64,000 nucleotides of DNA from an uncultured Acetatifactor sp. (GCF_910585425.1 NZ_CAJUCP010000003.1:98682-162681); one strand, 5' to 3'; positions 42,813 to 53,024 are shown, counted from the first letter of the stretch. Program-made: numbers and translations. The notes: a model not told the origin generated them from the letters alone.

Positions 42813-45800
42813 ATGAAAGATTTTTTAGCACAGGCGGCGAAGCTTTTGAAGAAAAACAAACAGTATAGACGCCAGATGGTTGTTTTCCTGTGCCTGGCTA
42901 TGGTAGTGACTTTCGGCACGGTCACGGCCCTGAAGCTGTATGGCCAGGCCATGACCCACCAGGTGGAAGTGCTGGACTGCCAATACAAGGTGCACGAGCA
43001 TACAGAAGAGTGCTACGACAGGGACGAGAACGGGAACCTGGGGACAGAGCCTGTCTGCGGTTACGCGCTCTATGCAATCCATATGCACAACGATTCCTGC
43101 ATGGACGCCAAGGGCAACCTGGTCTGCACTCTGGAAGAGCATGAGAAGCATGAGCACAAGGAAGAGTGCTACCTCACCGAGAAAGTCCTGGTCTGCGAGC
43201 TGGAGGAGACGGAAGTGACTGTTCCCCCTGAAGAGGACGCGGAAGCGCCCGAGGAGACGCCGGAAGCTCCTGAAGAGACGCCGGAAACGCCTGAAGAGAC
43301 GCCGGAAGAGACAGAGGCTCCCGCCGGGGAAGAACCCCCTGCGGAACCGGAAGCGCCTTCCGGGGAAGAGGCCCCTGTAGCGCCTCCCGAACCTGCAGTG
43401 CCGGAAGGACCGATCTGCGGCAAGGAGCCCCATACCCACGGAGAGGGCTGCTATGAAGACGCAATCATCTGCGGCTTCGCGGAAGAGCACGCCCACGGGG
43501 AAGGCTGCTCCACCCAGACCCTTGCCTGCACCGTGGCAGAGCATGCCCATGGAGATGGCTGCACAGACGAAGAAGGGAACATGACCTGCACTCTGGAGGA
43601 GCATGCGCACCAGGAGGGCTGCTATACACAGGAAATGACCTGTGGCAAAGAGGAGCACACCCACGCGGAGGGCTGCCATGCCCAGAATCTGGTCTGCGCT
43701 CTGGAAGAGCATGAACATATAGAATCCTGCTACGCCCAGGCCCCTGCCGCACCGGCTCAGGGGAGCGCGGAAGCGCCTGCGGCGGAGGGCAGCGGGTCTC
43801 TGGAGGAATGCGCCGAGACCGGCGAAGGCCATATCCACACCGAGGAGTGCTACGAGGAAGTCACCACGCTGGTCTGCGGGGAGCTGGAGCTCCACACACA
43901 TGACGACAGCTGCTACAGCGAGGAATGCTTCGATGAAGAGGGCAAGCTGATAGAGGGCAGCAGGGTATCCTGCGAGCTACTCCAGCTGGAAGAGCACATC
44001 CATGTGCATACAGAGGGCGAAGACAGCTGCTTCAAGACGGTAGAGCTGACTCCGGAGGAAGTGGCGGCGCTGGAGAATGGGGCGAAGCTCCACATCCACG
44101 AGGATAGCTGCTACGATGAAGAGGGCAACCTGATCTGCGGCCATGACGCCAACCACGTCCATATGCCCCAGTGCTATGACGATGCCGGGAAGCTGATCTG
44201 CGGCTACGGCACGGCGGTGCATGTGCATGAGGATAAGTGCTATGACGAAGAAAGGAATCTGATCTGCGGCTACGAGACGGCGGAGCATCCTCATGACGAG
44301 AGCTGCTACGATGCCGAGGGGAACCTGCAGTGCGGCTATGAGACGGCTGCGCATGTGCACGAGGATAGCTGCTACGATGAAGAGGGGAATGTAATCTGCG
44401 GGTATGAGGCGGCGAGCCATGTGCATGAGGATAGTTGCTATGACGCGGAGGGGAACCTGATCTGCGGTTATGAGACTGAGGTCCATGTGCATGAGGATAG
44501 CTGTTACGATGCGGAGGGGAACCTGATCTGCGGTTATGAGACAGCGAAGCATGTGCACGAAGAGAGCTGCTACGATGCAGACGGAAATGTAATCTGCGGG
44601 TATGAGGCGGCGGCCCATGTGCATGAGGATAGCTGTTACGACGAAGAGGGGAACCTGGTCTGCGGCTATGAGGCAGCGTCCCATCCCCATACCGAGGATT
44701 GCTATGACGAAGAGGGGAACCTGATTTGCGGATATGAGACGGCCACCCATGTGCATAATGAGAGCTGCTATGATGAAGATGGCAATGTAATCTGCGGCTA
44801 TGCGGCAGAGATACATGAGCATGACGAGGACTGCTACGATGAAGAGGGGAACCTGATTTGCGGCTATAACAAGAATGGTTCTGCCCTGGATGCGCTCTAC
44901 TGCAATGAGCTGATTCATCAGCATGACGAGGAATGCAATGACGAGGCAGGGAACCTGATTTGTGGGAAGGCCGACTTCGCAGCCCATACCCATACGGACG
45001 AATGCTACAATGTAGAAGGAAAGAAGATATGCCCGCTGCCGGAGAGAGAGGCTCATGTCCATAGCGAAGAGTGCTACCCGGAAGGGGCGGCAGAGGGAGA
45101 AGAGCCTTCCTGCGGCAAGGAGGAGATAACGCTCCATACCCATACGGACGAATGCTATGACGCGGAGGGCGTGCCGACCTGTGGAGAGACGGAAGTCCTG
45201 GAGCATGTCCACAGCGAGGACTGCAAGGTGTCCGGCCAGTCCGTCACCAAGACCTTCCAAAACGAAAGCTTCATCATCACGGCTGTCTATAACCGGGATG
45301 CCAATATCCCGGAGGAGGCCGAGCTGCTTGCGGAGCAGATTACAGAGGAGAGCAATGGCGAGCACTACGCGAAGCGCCAGGCGGAGTACCAGGAAGCCCT
45401 GGGAGACGACATGGCCACCATGCGGGCTTTGCTGAAGATTGGCTTCTATGTAAACGGCCAGGAAGTGGAGCCTGAGAGCCCTGTCACCATCACCATTCAG
45501 TTCCTCAACGAGGACGGCCTGGCAGAGGGCAAGCCCATCACGGTCATCCACTTCGTGGAGGATGGCACGGAGCTGCTGGAGGGCAGCAAGGTGGAGGATG
45601 GCAGCACTACCTTTGAGATGGAGAGCTTCTCGGAAATCGCTGTCGGGTACGGCGTGGAGAACGTGAGGGTTCCGGTGGATACGGAACTGAAGTATGAGAC
45701 CGATGAATTCGAGGTCACATTTCGGATAGAGGGCGAAGTAAATGTTCCCATTGGGGATATGGGATCGGAGGAAGAGCCAGGCGCGGAGGGAGAAACCGCC

Positions 45801-48557
45801 GCGCCCGACAGCCCTGCGGAAAGTGAGGCGGAAGAGAGCGGCACCGGAGACGATGCTGTGGACGAAGAAGCCGAAGCGGAAACAGATGACGCTGAGAGTG
45901 CCGAGCTTCCTGAGGGGAGCGAAAGCGGCGAAGCGGAAGACAGCGGCGATGTGGAAGCAGATGTTATGACTTCAGAGAACGGCGTCTCTGTCATTATTGA
46001 AAACAGTGATTTGGAAAAGGAACTGGAGTTCCGTGTCGATCCTTTGGACGAGAATGCGGAAGAGTATGCCAAGGCTGCAGCCGCTGTGTACGCAGACGGG
46101 ACAGAGGGAGCGGATGAGCTGGATGACCAACTGTTCCTGCAGGTGCTGTCTTATAAAATGCTATATGACGGCAAGAAGCTGGATTTGTCGGACTGTACAG
46201 TGACGGCAGAAGTGAAGCCCAGCGAGGCGCTGGTGGAATATGCGGAAACGGCTGTCGATCCTATGACGCTGGATTTGGATGGTGAGGAGCAGATAGCGGA
46301 TGGCGTGGAAGTTAAGCCGGAGGTGGTGATTACTGCTGTAGAGCTGGGAGAGGATGCAGCGGAAGGTGAAATTGCTGATGCTATGGTAGTGGGTTATGAG
46401 GCAATGGCGGCACCGATGCTCTTGACTCTGAGAAACGAAGACGGAACTGTAGCGATCGTGGGAACCAGCCAGGCGAATCCTGAGTTTACTGTGGAGTTTT
46501 ATGCGGAAATCGATGTGCTTGCTGATGCAAAAGAGAACAATACTATTACAGTTATTGATACAGCGAAAAGAGATGCCGATGGAAATCTGACAAGCGCCGG
46601 TGAGGGTGGAAATCTGCCGATAAACGGCACTGAGCAGAATAAAACTCCGAATAAAAAACTGAATATTAAAGTGGCATCTAACGGAACAGTCGTAATGGAA
46701 AAAAAACTGACAGAGGTTTACTCGTCAGGTTCATATGATTATATTTCAGCGCCTGGTCTTGTGTATTTTAATAAAATTGCGAAAAACGATAATTATGTCC
46801 TGAAAGAAATCACGGTGCAGAGGAAAGGCAGTGAAGTATGGGAAACGTACAGCTGCGAAAATGGAAAGGAGTGGCATTTTACCAATAAGCAGCAGACAAA
46901 AGATGATTATCCAGATGAGTTTATATTGATTACCTCAGATGCAACGATTCGGCTGGTGCATACGGTGAAAACGGATACTGTGAAGAACGGGGCGAATTTT
47001 TATGACTATGATGTTTCAAATGGTAATGTGTATAAATCTGCCGATGCCAATCCAGAGAATCTGGAGACACGAGGGAATGCAAAGGAGCATAACAGCGGCG
47101 CTACATGGTATATGTATACGGAGCGACAGGGAATTAACAGCAATTTGCCAGAGCAGTCATTTGGGTTCGGTAATTCGGAAGGAACAATGAAGACCGGCAT
47201 GGGCGATATCGTGGGAAACATGGCAAATAGTAATAATGCTGCCTATGGCAGCCCTACTTTCGGATTGGTTACGGGTTTGGTGAACGGAAAGATTCAGTAT
47301 GCTGGAAACGTGAAAGCGCCTAATTTGTTCAATGATGGGAGTGCAAAGGGAAAGTCTGAATATGTTGGCAATCTAATTTTCAGGCAGAGCGGTGATACGT
47401 ATACGTTGACCGGAACAGAGGTGATGGAGAATGGCAAGATTGTAAGTAAGCAATCTGGCGTAGATAAATTTACGAGACAGAGGTGGAATTGGAATGATAC
47501 CTATTATTTTGCCGGTAATGACTTTTATCCATTGGATGGTGTCAGCTCTGCGGGCGGTCCCGGAAATGATTTGATGTTTGGAGCTCAAAATACTGCTGTA
47601 TTACAAAATTTCGATTCTAAGAAGAATACACTATCTGCCCCCGCGTCCGATGATGGCGAAAACCATAACCACTACTTCGGAATGCATTACACGGTTGACT
47701 TTGACCTGGTGAAGGATTACGTAGGCCCCTTGGAATACCTCTTCTATGGCGACGATGACATGTGGGTGTTTCTTGACGGCCCTGGATATACAGGAAAACT
47801 GATTTGCGATATCGGCGGTGTGCACAGCTCAGTGGGCGAATATGTGAACCTGTGGGATTACATCAAGAAAGAAACGGAAGGACATTACAAACTCACATTC
47901 TTTTACACAGAGCGAGGCGCTTCCGGTTCCACCTGTTGGATGCAGTTTACGCTTCCGTCCGTATCCTTCGCCACAACGGAACAGGATACAGGGGAGCTGA
48001 GAATTCAAAAGAAGGTAAATGGGTCAACGGGGGCGGGAACTGGCGAAGTGACTGATGAAGTGTTTGGATTTGAGATTCAGTTCAGCGATGCTTCAGGAAA
48101 TAGTTTGAAGGATGATTATTCCTATACCAAGTTTGACGCTAATAATAATGTGGTTGGCAATGATATCCTGATATGGAATAACGCTAAGTTCACATTAAAG
48201 AAGGGGGAATATATCGTTATAAAATATCTTCCCCATGGTTCGCACTACACCATCAAGGAGGTAGGTCCTGTGACAAATATCTCCGGTGAACAGGGAGAAG
48301 GGCTTCAATGGGAAGAAAGTAGCAGCAATCCTTATCTGCCGGAGACTTCAGGCGGAAATGGCAATGGCTCAGGCGTTGTTACAGGCACCATATCCAAGAA
48401 CAGCCAGGTGGAAATTGAGTACAACAATGTCCTTAAATTCGCACTTCCCGAGACCGGCGGCTCCGGCACAATCCTATATACAATGGCAGGCGGCATAGCT
48501 CTTCTGTTTGGCGCAGGCTTTCTGTATAAAAAGAAATTCAGAGAAAGGAGGGGATGA
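42813..48557 (+). CDS. Giant LPETG-anchored adhesin with His/Cys repeats and fibro-slime domain
   Basis: A 1914-residue cell-wall protein. Residues 20-45 form an export segment after a basic tail. About 30 HxHx3C units follow from residue ~60 to ~806, interrupted by a Glu/Pro/Thr-rich stretch (135-203). Residues 427-686 hold twelve near-perfect units of about 22 residues with the pattern HxHx3CYx7C. Then come a beta-rich domain (810-950), an acidic linker (977-1050), a fibro-slime/PA14-like domain (about 1623-1717, FYGDDDMWVFLDG), a SpaA-like domain (1727-1830) and the sorting signal LPETG at 1878-1882 with membrane segment and KKKFRERRG. It is probably the pilus tip or a large adhesin. Codon use becomes AT-rich after about residue 1200. 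Two His and two Cys per unit suggest metal binding or disulfides; this is inference. Confidence 0.85.
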   Translation: MKDFLAQAAKLLKKNKQYRRQMVVFLCLAMVVTFGTVTALKLYGQAMTHQVEVLDCQYKVHEHTEECYDRDENGNLGTEPVCGYALYAIHMHNDSCMDAKGNLVCTLEEHEKHEHKEECYLTEKVLVCELEETEVTVPPEEDAEAPEETPEAPEETPETPEETPEETEAPAGEEPPAEPEAPSGEEAPVAPPEPAVPEGPICGKEPHTHGEGCYEDAIICGFAEEHAHGEGCSTQTLACTVAEHAHGDGCTDEEGNMTCTLEEHAHQEGCYTQEMTCGKEEHTHAEGCHAQNLVCALEEHEHIESCYAQAPAAPAQGSAEAPAAEGSGSLEECAETGEGHIHTEECYEEVTTLVCGELELHTHDDSCYSEECFDEEGKLIEGSRVSCELLQLEEHIHVHTEGEDSCFKTVELTPEEVAALENGAKLHIHEDSCYDEEGNLICGHDANHVHMPQCYDDAGKLICGYGTAVHVHEDKCYDEERNLICGYETAEHPHDESCYDAEGNLQCGYETAAHVHEDSCYDEEGNVICGYEAASHVHEDSCYDAEGNLICGYETEVHVHEDSCYDAEGNLICGYETAKHVHEESCYDADGNVICGYEAAAHVHEDSCYDEEGNLVCGYEAASHPHTEDCYDEEGNLICGYETATHVHNESCYDEDGNVICGYAAEIHEHDEDCYDEEGNLICGYNKNGSALDALYCNELIHQHDEECNDEAGNLICGKADFAAHTHTDECYNVEGKKICPLPEREAHVHSEECYPEGAAEGEEPSCGKEEITLHTHTDECYDAEGVPTCGETEVLEHVHSEDCKVSGQSVTKTFQNESFIITAVYNRDANIPEEAELLAEQITEESNGEHYAKRQAEYQEALGDDMATMRALLKIGFYVNGQEVEPESPVTITIQFLNEDGLAEGKPITVIHFVEDGTELLEGSKVEDGSTTFEMESFSEIAVGYGVENVRVPVDTELKYETDEFEVTFRIEGEVNVPIGDMGSEEEPGAEGETAAPDSPAESEAEESGTGDDAVDEEAEAETDDAESAELPEGSESGEAEDSGDVEADVMTSENGVSVIIENSDLEKELEFRVDPLDENAEEYAKAAAAVYADGTEGADELDDQLFLQVLSYKMLYDGKKLDLSDCTVTAEVKPSEALVEYAETAVDPMTLDLDGEEQIADGVEVKPEVVITAVELGEDAAEGEIADAMVVGYEAMAAPMLLTLRNEDGTVAIVGTSQANPEFTVEFYAEIDVLADAKENNTITVIDTAKRDADGNLTSAGEGGNLPINGTEQNKTPNKKLNIKVASNGTVVMEKKLTEVYSSGSYDYISAPGLVYFNKIAKNDNYVLKEITVQRKGSEVWETYSCENGKEWHFTNKQQTKDDYPDEFILITSDATIRLVHTVKTDTVKNGANFYDYDVSNGNVYKSADANPENLETRGNAKEHNSGATWYMYTERQGINSNLPEQSFGFGNSEGTMKTGMGDIVGNMANSNNAAYGSPTFGLVTGLVNGKIQYAGNVKAPNLFNDGSAKGKSEYVGNLIFRQSGDTYTLTGTEVMENGKIVSKQSGVDKFTRQRWNWNDTYYFAGNDFYPLDGVSSAGGPGNDLMFGAQNTAVLQNFDSKKNTLSAPASDDGENHNHYFGMHYTVDFDLVKDYVGPLEYLFYGDDDMWVFLDGPGYTGKLICDIGGVHSSVGEYVNLWDYIKKETEGHYKLTFFYTERGASGSTCWMQFTLPSVSFATTEQDTGELRIQKKVNGSTGAGTGEVTDEVFGFEIQFSDASGNSLKDDYSYTKFDANNNVVGNDILIWNNAKFTLKKGEYIVIKYLPHGSHYTIKEVGPVTNISGEQGEGLQWEESSSNPYLPETSGGNGNGSGVVTGTISKNSQVEIEYNNVLKFALPETGGSGTILYTMAGGIALLFGAGFLYKKKFRERRG
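44091..44868 (+). repeat. Twelve tandem 66-bp repeats in the adhesin gene
   Basis: About 12 units with a near-constant 66-base period, for example catgtgcatgaggatagctg followed by gaggggaacctgatctgcgg. Each encodes one HxHx3CYx7CGYE unit. High DNA similarity implies ongoing copy-number change. Confidence 0.9.
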
Positions 48558-48600
48558 GGGGGAGGTATCCTCTGGAATCTGAAAAAGGAACAGTAAATTT

Positions 48601-48616
48601 GTGGGAATTTACCCAC
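48601..48616 (+). promoter_or_regulatory. Small hairpin between adhesin and pilin genes
   Basis: gtggg-aattta-cccac, 43 bases before the pilin ATG; possible processing or attenuation site. Weak evidence. Confidence 0.25.
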
Positions 48617-48658
48617 ATGGCTTCAGACAAGTACAAAATATGGAAGGAGAGTAAAGTT

Positions 48659-50590
48659 ATGAAGCGTATGAAAAAGATAGTCAGCATATTGCTGGCGATG
48701 GCCATGGTTCTTGGAATGGGCCTGACTGTATTTGCTGCGGACAATAACGAGCATAAGATTACAGTTACTCAGAATGTGGATGATAAGACGGAGCACACGT
48801 ATGAGGCTTATCAGATTTTTGCAGGTGACCTTGCTACTGTAGACGGGGAGCAGATTCTTTCCAATATCATTTGGGGCAAGGGCGTGAATGGAGAGGCTTT
48901 GCTGGCTGCATTGAAGGCGGATAATACTTTTAAGGTTGCCGGTGAGGAAGGAAATGAAACAAATATATTTGCCGATTGCAATACCGCTGCTGAGGTTGCT
49001 AAAGTTCTGAGTGGTGAGGAATTTGGAAACAGCACTGTATCCGAATCAACTTTAACAGATGCATTTGCAAGAGTTGTTGAAAACAATTTGACAGATGTTG
49101 TCGCAGGAACGGCAACTGGGGAAGGCAATGTTGAGATTACTGTTATAGGTTCTGGTTATTACCTCGTTAAAGACAAGAATGGTAGCGTAGATACTGCTAA
49201 CGGTGCATATAGTAGATTCATGCTGCAGGTAGTAAGTGATGCAACTGCAACCGTAAAATCTGAGGTTCCCAGCGGTGACAAGAAGGTTTACATTGATGAT
49301 GTAACGACTGGTGATGCCAACAATGCGTCCATCGGTTCCCATGTATCCTATGAGATTACCAGCAAGGTTCCGAACTATGTAGGTTATAAGTACTACTACT
49401 TTATCATGAATGATAAGTTGAGCGAAGGCCTGACATTTGATGGAGTTGGGAGTATTGCGGTTAAGGTTGGAGATACGACATTAACTCAGGGTGAAGACTA
49501 TTATGTTTATACGGAAAATGTAGGTGATTATACTTTCCGCCTTGCATTTGCCGATATCATGAATTATGAAGTTGGCGCAAACATTGTTGTAACCTATTCC
49601 GCAACAATAAACGATAAGGCAATCGTTGGAACGACTGGTAACCCCAACACCTGGAACCTGCAGTATTCCAACAATCCGGATGACACATTTGACGGGGAGC
49701 GTACCGATGGAGAAAATACACCTGGTCTGCCTAAGGACGAAGATAGTGAAGCTTTAGGCCAGACTCCGGACGAGAAGACCCTGACCTATGTTACCGAACT
49801 GGATATCACCAAGTATGCAAACTCTGTTGCAGATGACCATCTGCTGGCAGGCGCTGAGTTCACTTTGACAGGTATCTCCAAACAGGTTGTCCTGAATACA
49901 GTAGATTACTATGAAGCATCTGAGAATGGAACATACTATCTGCTACTGGATGGAACCTATACTGAAACTGCTCCTACAGGAACTGAGTATGTGGAGATTG
50001 GCGTTGGTACAAAGGATACTACAACAGGCTATATCAAAGATGCAAATGGAGACTATGTTGTTCCGACGGATAAAGCTGCGTATGTAGGTCAAACTCTTTA
50101 CAAGCTTGTTAAGGGCTCAGCCGAGAAGTATGCTGATGTAAACACAAAATACGAGAAGAAGACAGCAACAGAGACTACCTATGTAGATGCGCTTGTCTCC
50201 ATCGAATTGACAACCGGCAGGGATGGCAAGATTTCCTTCAAGGATCTCGGCGCAGGTAAATACACTCTGACAGAGACAGTGACACCGGAAGGGTTTAACA
50301 CAATTGAACCCATCGAGTTTGAGATTGTCTTTACGGCTCCTGACAGAGGCGTGGTTACAGGTGATGAAACCTGCATGTGGGATTTGGTAAGTGAGGATAT
50401 CGAGGTCACTGAGGGTGGAAATGGTAATTCGTTAGGTGGTGTTTTCTCAGCAAACATCATCAACCAGTCCGGCTCCCTCCTTCCTTCCACTGGTGGCATC
50501 GGTACTACCATCTTCTACGTAGTAGGCGGTATCCTGGTAATCGGAGCAGGCATCCTGTTGGTTGCCAAGAAACGCATGAGCAATCGCTAA
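48659..50590 (+). CDS. Major pilin-like LPXTG protein with SpaA-type isopeptide domains
   Basis: A 643-residue secreted protein. Signal peptide residues 1-27 (MKKIVSILLAMAMVLGMGLTVFA-A). The N-terminal domain (HTYEAYQIFAGD to TATVKSE) and a middle domain (SYEITSKVPNYVGYKYYYFIMNDKL) are typical of class C sortase-assembled shaft pilins. A SpaA domain has VTELDITKYANS (candidate isopeptide Lys) and TLTETVTPEGFN (E-box Glu). The sorting signal LPSTG is at 608-612, then a hydrophobic segment and KKRMSNR. AAGGAGAG fixes the start at 48659. The gene is visibly more AT-rich than its flanks, hinting at separate origin or diversifying exchange. The sortase for it follows directly. Confidence 0.9.
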   Translation: MKRMKKIVSILLAMAMVLGMGLTVFAADNNEHKITVTQNVDDKTEHTYEAYQIFAGDLATVDGEQILSNIIWGKGVNGEALLAALKADNTFKVAGEEGNETNIFADCNTAAEVAKVLSGEEFGNSTVSESTLTDAFARVVENNLTDVVAGTATGEGNVEITVIGSGYYLVKDKNGSVDTANGAYSRFMLQVVSDATATVKSEVPSGDKKVYIDDVTTGDANNASIGSHVSYEITSKVPNYVGYKYYYFIMNDKLSEGLTFDGVGSIAVKVGDTTLTQGEDYYVYTENVGDYTFRLAFADIMNYEVGANIVVTYSATINDKAIVGTTGNPNTWNLQYSNNPDDTFDGERTDGENTPGLPKDEDSEALGQTPDEKTLTYVTELDITKYANSVADDHLLAGAEFTLTGISKQVVLNTVDYYEASENGTYYLLLDGTYTETAPTGTEYVEIGVGTKDTTTGYIKDANGDYVVPTDKAAYVGQTLYKLVKGSAEKYADVNTKYEKKTATETTYVDALVSIELTTGRDGKISFKDLGAGKYTLTETVTPEGFNTIEPIEFEIVFTAPDRGVVTGDETCMWDLVSEDIEVTEGGNGNSLGGVFSANIINQSGSLLPSTGGIGTTIFYVVGGILVIGAGILLVAKKRMSNR

Positions 50591-50631
50591 TCCGGATTGC
50601 AGCGGTACTTAAGCACATTTGAACAGCAATA

Positions 50632-50661
50632 CCCCCGGGGACGGAAACCCCGCCCCCGGGG
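50632..50661 (+). terminator. GC-rich hairpin between pilin and sortase genes
   Basis: cccccgggg (50632-50640) and cccccgggg (50653-50661) can pair around a 12-base loop. There is no T run, so it is probably a leaky stop that makes more pilin than sortase mRNA. Confidence 0.45.
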
Positions 50662-50789
50662 ATGCCGCACTTAACTGACACCTTCACGCGGTGTGCGGCG
50701 AGCAACGGATTCGACATAATCACATGCCGATCCGGCCAACGTCAGTAAGCAGCCAGGAGCTGCCGTATCAACTCAGAGTGGGGAAACCT

Positions 50790-51722
50790 ATGAAGAAAAA
50801 AGAGGCCGAGAAAAAGAAGGGGAAGAAGAAAAGAAAAGGCCCTTCGATTTCGACAATCATATTATTCATTATACTGCTGGTAGGCGTAGGGATTCTGTTG
50901 TATCCGTCTATCAGCGACTGGTGGAATTCCATGCATGCCACAAAGGCGATCGCGGGATATGTGACGGCAGTGGAAGACCTGTCCGCGCAGGAGAGGGAGG
51001 ATGCCATCAAGGCGGCCCAGGCCTACAACACCAAGCTTCTGAACGGTGTGGATTTCGACCTGACCGAGGAGGAATATGCCGAGTATGAGAAGATGCTGGA
51101 CATCGGCGGCACGGGAATCATGGGATATGTGCAGATATCGGCCATCGGCGTGAACCTTCCGGTTTACCACAGCGTGGACGAGAGCGTGCTGCAGATCGCG
51201 GTGGGGCATATACCGGGCTCATCCCTTCCTGTGGGCGGGGAGCGGACACATTCCGTGCTGTCCGGCCACAGGGGATTGCCCAGCGCCAAGCTGTTCTCGG
51301 ATCTGGACCGGATGGTGGAGGGCGATATCTTCACCCTGAACGTCATGGGCCAGACCATCACATACATGGTGGATCAGATCCGCATCGTCCTGCCGGAGGA
51401 GACAGACGAGCTTGCCATACAGCCCGGAAGGGACTACTGCACATTGGTCACCTGTACCCCCTACGGCGTCAACACCCACCGAATGCTGGTGCGGGGCAAG
51501 CGCATAGAGAATATCGCCGGTGAAGTGGTGGTAGTGGCGGAGGCGGTGCGGATTCCGAATTATGTGGTGATTCCCGCAGTGGGGATTCCCCTTCTGTTCA
51601 TAACGCTGGTCACTGCCCTGATCGTCAGCAGCGTCAAGGGCCCCAGGAAGAGCAAGAAAGAGATTCTGGAGGAACTCCGCAGGAACGGCTCCGAAGAGGG
51701 AAATCTGGAAGAAAAAGAATAG
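50790..51722 (+). CDS. Class C (pilus-assembly) sortase
   Basis: A 310-residue transpeptidase that polymerises LPXTG pilins. The N-terminal membrane segment (about 17-37) follows a Lys-rich tail. The catalytic residues are H160 (SGHRGLP), C222 (TCTPYGVNTHR) and R231. A second hydrophobic segment at about 255-285 and a charged tail are the class C hallmark. ATG 50790 has GGGG nearby and starts the Lys-rich tail; a longer frame to 50691 has no such site. It follows the pilin and precedes the second pilin-like gene, the usual spaA-type order. Confidence 0.93.
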   Translation: MKKKEAEKKKGKKKRKGPSISTIILFIILLVGVGILLYPSISDWWNSMHATKAIAGYVTAVEDLSAQEREDAIKAAQAYNTKLLNGVDFDLTEEEYAEYEKMLDIGGTGIMGYVQISAIGVNLPVYHSVDESVLQIAVGHIPGSSLPVGGERTHSVLSGHRGLPSAKLFSDLDRMVEGDIFTLNVMGQTITYMVDQIRIVLPEETDELAIQPGRDYCTLVTCTPYGVNTHRMLVRGKRIENIAGEVVVVAEAVRIPNYVVIPAVGIPLLFITLVTALIVSSVKGPRKSKKEILEELRRNGSEEGNLEEKE

Positions 51723-51808
51723 AACCGGAAAACAGTGGCCGTCCACCCCATGCCGGAATCCGGCGCCGGGCTGGCTGTCACGGAACGAATAATAGGAGGA
51801 GACTGCTC

Positions 51809-52978
51809 ATGAAAAAAAGATGGATATATCTGCTGACTGCGCTGACCCTGGCCGTCGGTATGTGCATCGCAGAGCCGATGGCGGGCATCGCGGCGCCTCT
51901 TGAGGCGGATGACGAGGGGTTCGTGGCCGGAAGCTGTTCCCTGACCGTCTATCCGGAGGATCCCCATAAGGAAGGGGCGGACAGCTTCGGGGAGGACCTT
52001 GCAGGGGCGGACGTGGTGGTGGATCTGTACCAGGTGGCCCGGGCCGTGAAGACATCGGGACATGATACCTATCATTACGAGCTGACCGGGGAGTACGCCT
52101 CGCTGAACCTTCCGGACAGCCCGGAGGAGGGCGCGCAGCCTGCAGCGAGCTGGGAGGAGACGGCCCAGCAGGCGGCCGCCATCGCCCTGGACGCGGCTTC
52201 CCCCTGCACCCCTGTGAGCGGCAGCGGAGAGTCTGCGGGCACAAAGGTGGGCAACCTGGCTCCGGGCCTGTATCTGCTGGTGGCCAGGGGCAGGAACCTG
52301 ACGGAGCTGGCGGACTATAAGATAGAGATAGAGCAGACGGATTCCCTGACCCAGGAGGAGTCCAAGCGGATCGCCACCATAGCCAATTCCCAGCAGTACA
52401 CATACGCGTTCCTCCCCCAGTTGGTTTCCCTGCCTACCAAGGAGGCGGACGCAAACGGCGTCATCAACACGGCGAATCCGGGGGACTGGATTTTTGAAGC
52501 ATCCGTGAACCTGAAGCCGGAGCGCCTGGACCGTTACGGCTCCCTGGAGATTGTCAAGACCCTTTTGGAGTACGAGACCATGGGAGGCGTCCAGGAATCC
52601 GCCACTTTTGTCTTCGAGGTCACGGGCATGCTGGACGACCAGGTGGTCTACAGCAACGTGGAGAGCATCACCTTCACGGCGGCTGGGCAGGAGAGGGTGG
52701 TGCTGGACAGGATTCCGGCCATGGCCCAGGTCACGGTCCGGGAGGTGTACAGCGGCTCCAGCTATCAGCTCACCGTGCCGGGAGACCGGACGGCCACGAT
52801 AGCAGCGGACGATGTGGTATCCGTGGAGTTCGAGAACGAGTACGATGGCCGCAGGACCAATGGCCATGGAATCAAGAACCAGTTTGTATACGATGAGGAG
52901 GCTGGGGCGTGGCACTGGTATTCCAGCCCGGCACAGGAAGCCGCCGGGAACCAGGGCGAGCCGCCTGCAGGAAACTGA
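51809..52978 (+). CDS. Minor pilin-like secreted protein lacking a sorting signal
   Basis: A 389-residue protein with a signal peptide (about 1-29, WIYLLTALTLAVGMCIAEPM). The N-terminal region (LTVYPEDP, ADVVVDLYQVAR, VGNLAPGLYLLVARG) resembles pilin N-domains. The second part (about 255-340, ATFVFEVTGMLDDQVVYSNV, AQVTVREVYSGSSYQLTV) is a Cna-B/DUF5979-like domain. There is no LPXTG and no C-terminal membrane segment; it ends in a Gly/Pro/Gln-rich tail. It could be incorporated into the fibre without covalent anchoring, or have lost its sorting signal. AGGAGGA precedes the ATG. Confidence 0.7.
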   Translation: MKKRWIYLLTALTLAVGMCIAEPMAGIAAPLEADDEGFVAGSCSLTVYPEDPHKEGADSFGEDLAGADVVVDLYQVARAVKTSGHDTYHYELTGEYASLNLPDSPEEGAQPAASWEETAQQAAAIALDAASPCTPVSGSGESAGTKVGNLAPGLYLLVARGRNLTELADYKIEIEQTDSLTQEESKRIATIANSQQYTYAFLPQLVSLPTKEADANGVINTANPGDWIFEASVNLKPERLDRYGSLEIVKTLLEYETMGGVQESATFVFEVTGMLDDQVVYSNVESITFTAAGQERVVLDRIPAMAQVTVREVYSGSSYQLTVPGDRTATIAADDVVSVEFENEYDGRRTNGHGIKNQFVYDEEAGAWHWYSSPAQEAAGNQGEPPAGN

Positions 52979-53024
52979 GAGTAGATTTGTAGGTTGACGA
53001 GGGACTGGAATAAGAGGTGAAGAT

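Noticed and set aside
44091..44868. Regular 66-bp repeats considered as a CRISPR-like array
   Set aside because: The repeats are in frame within a single protein-coding gene and have no unique spacers.
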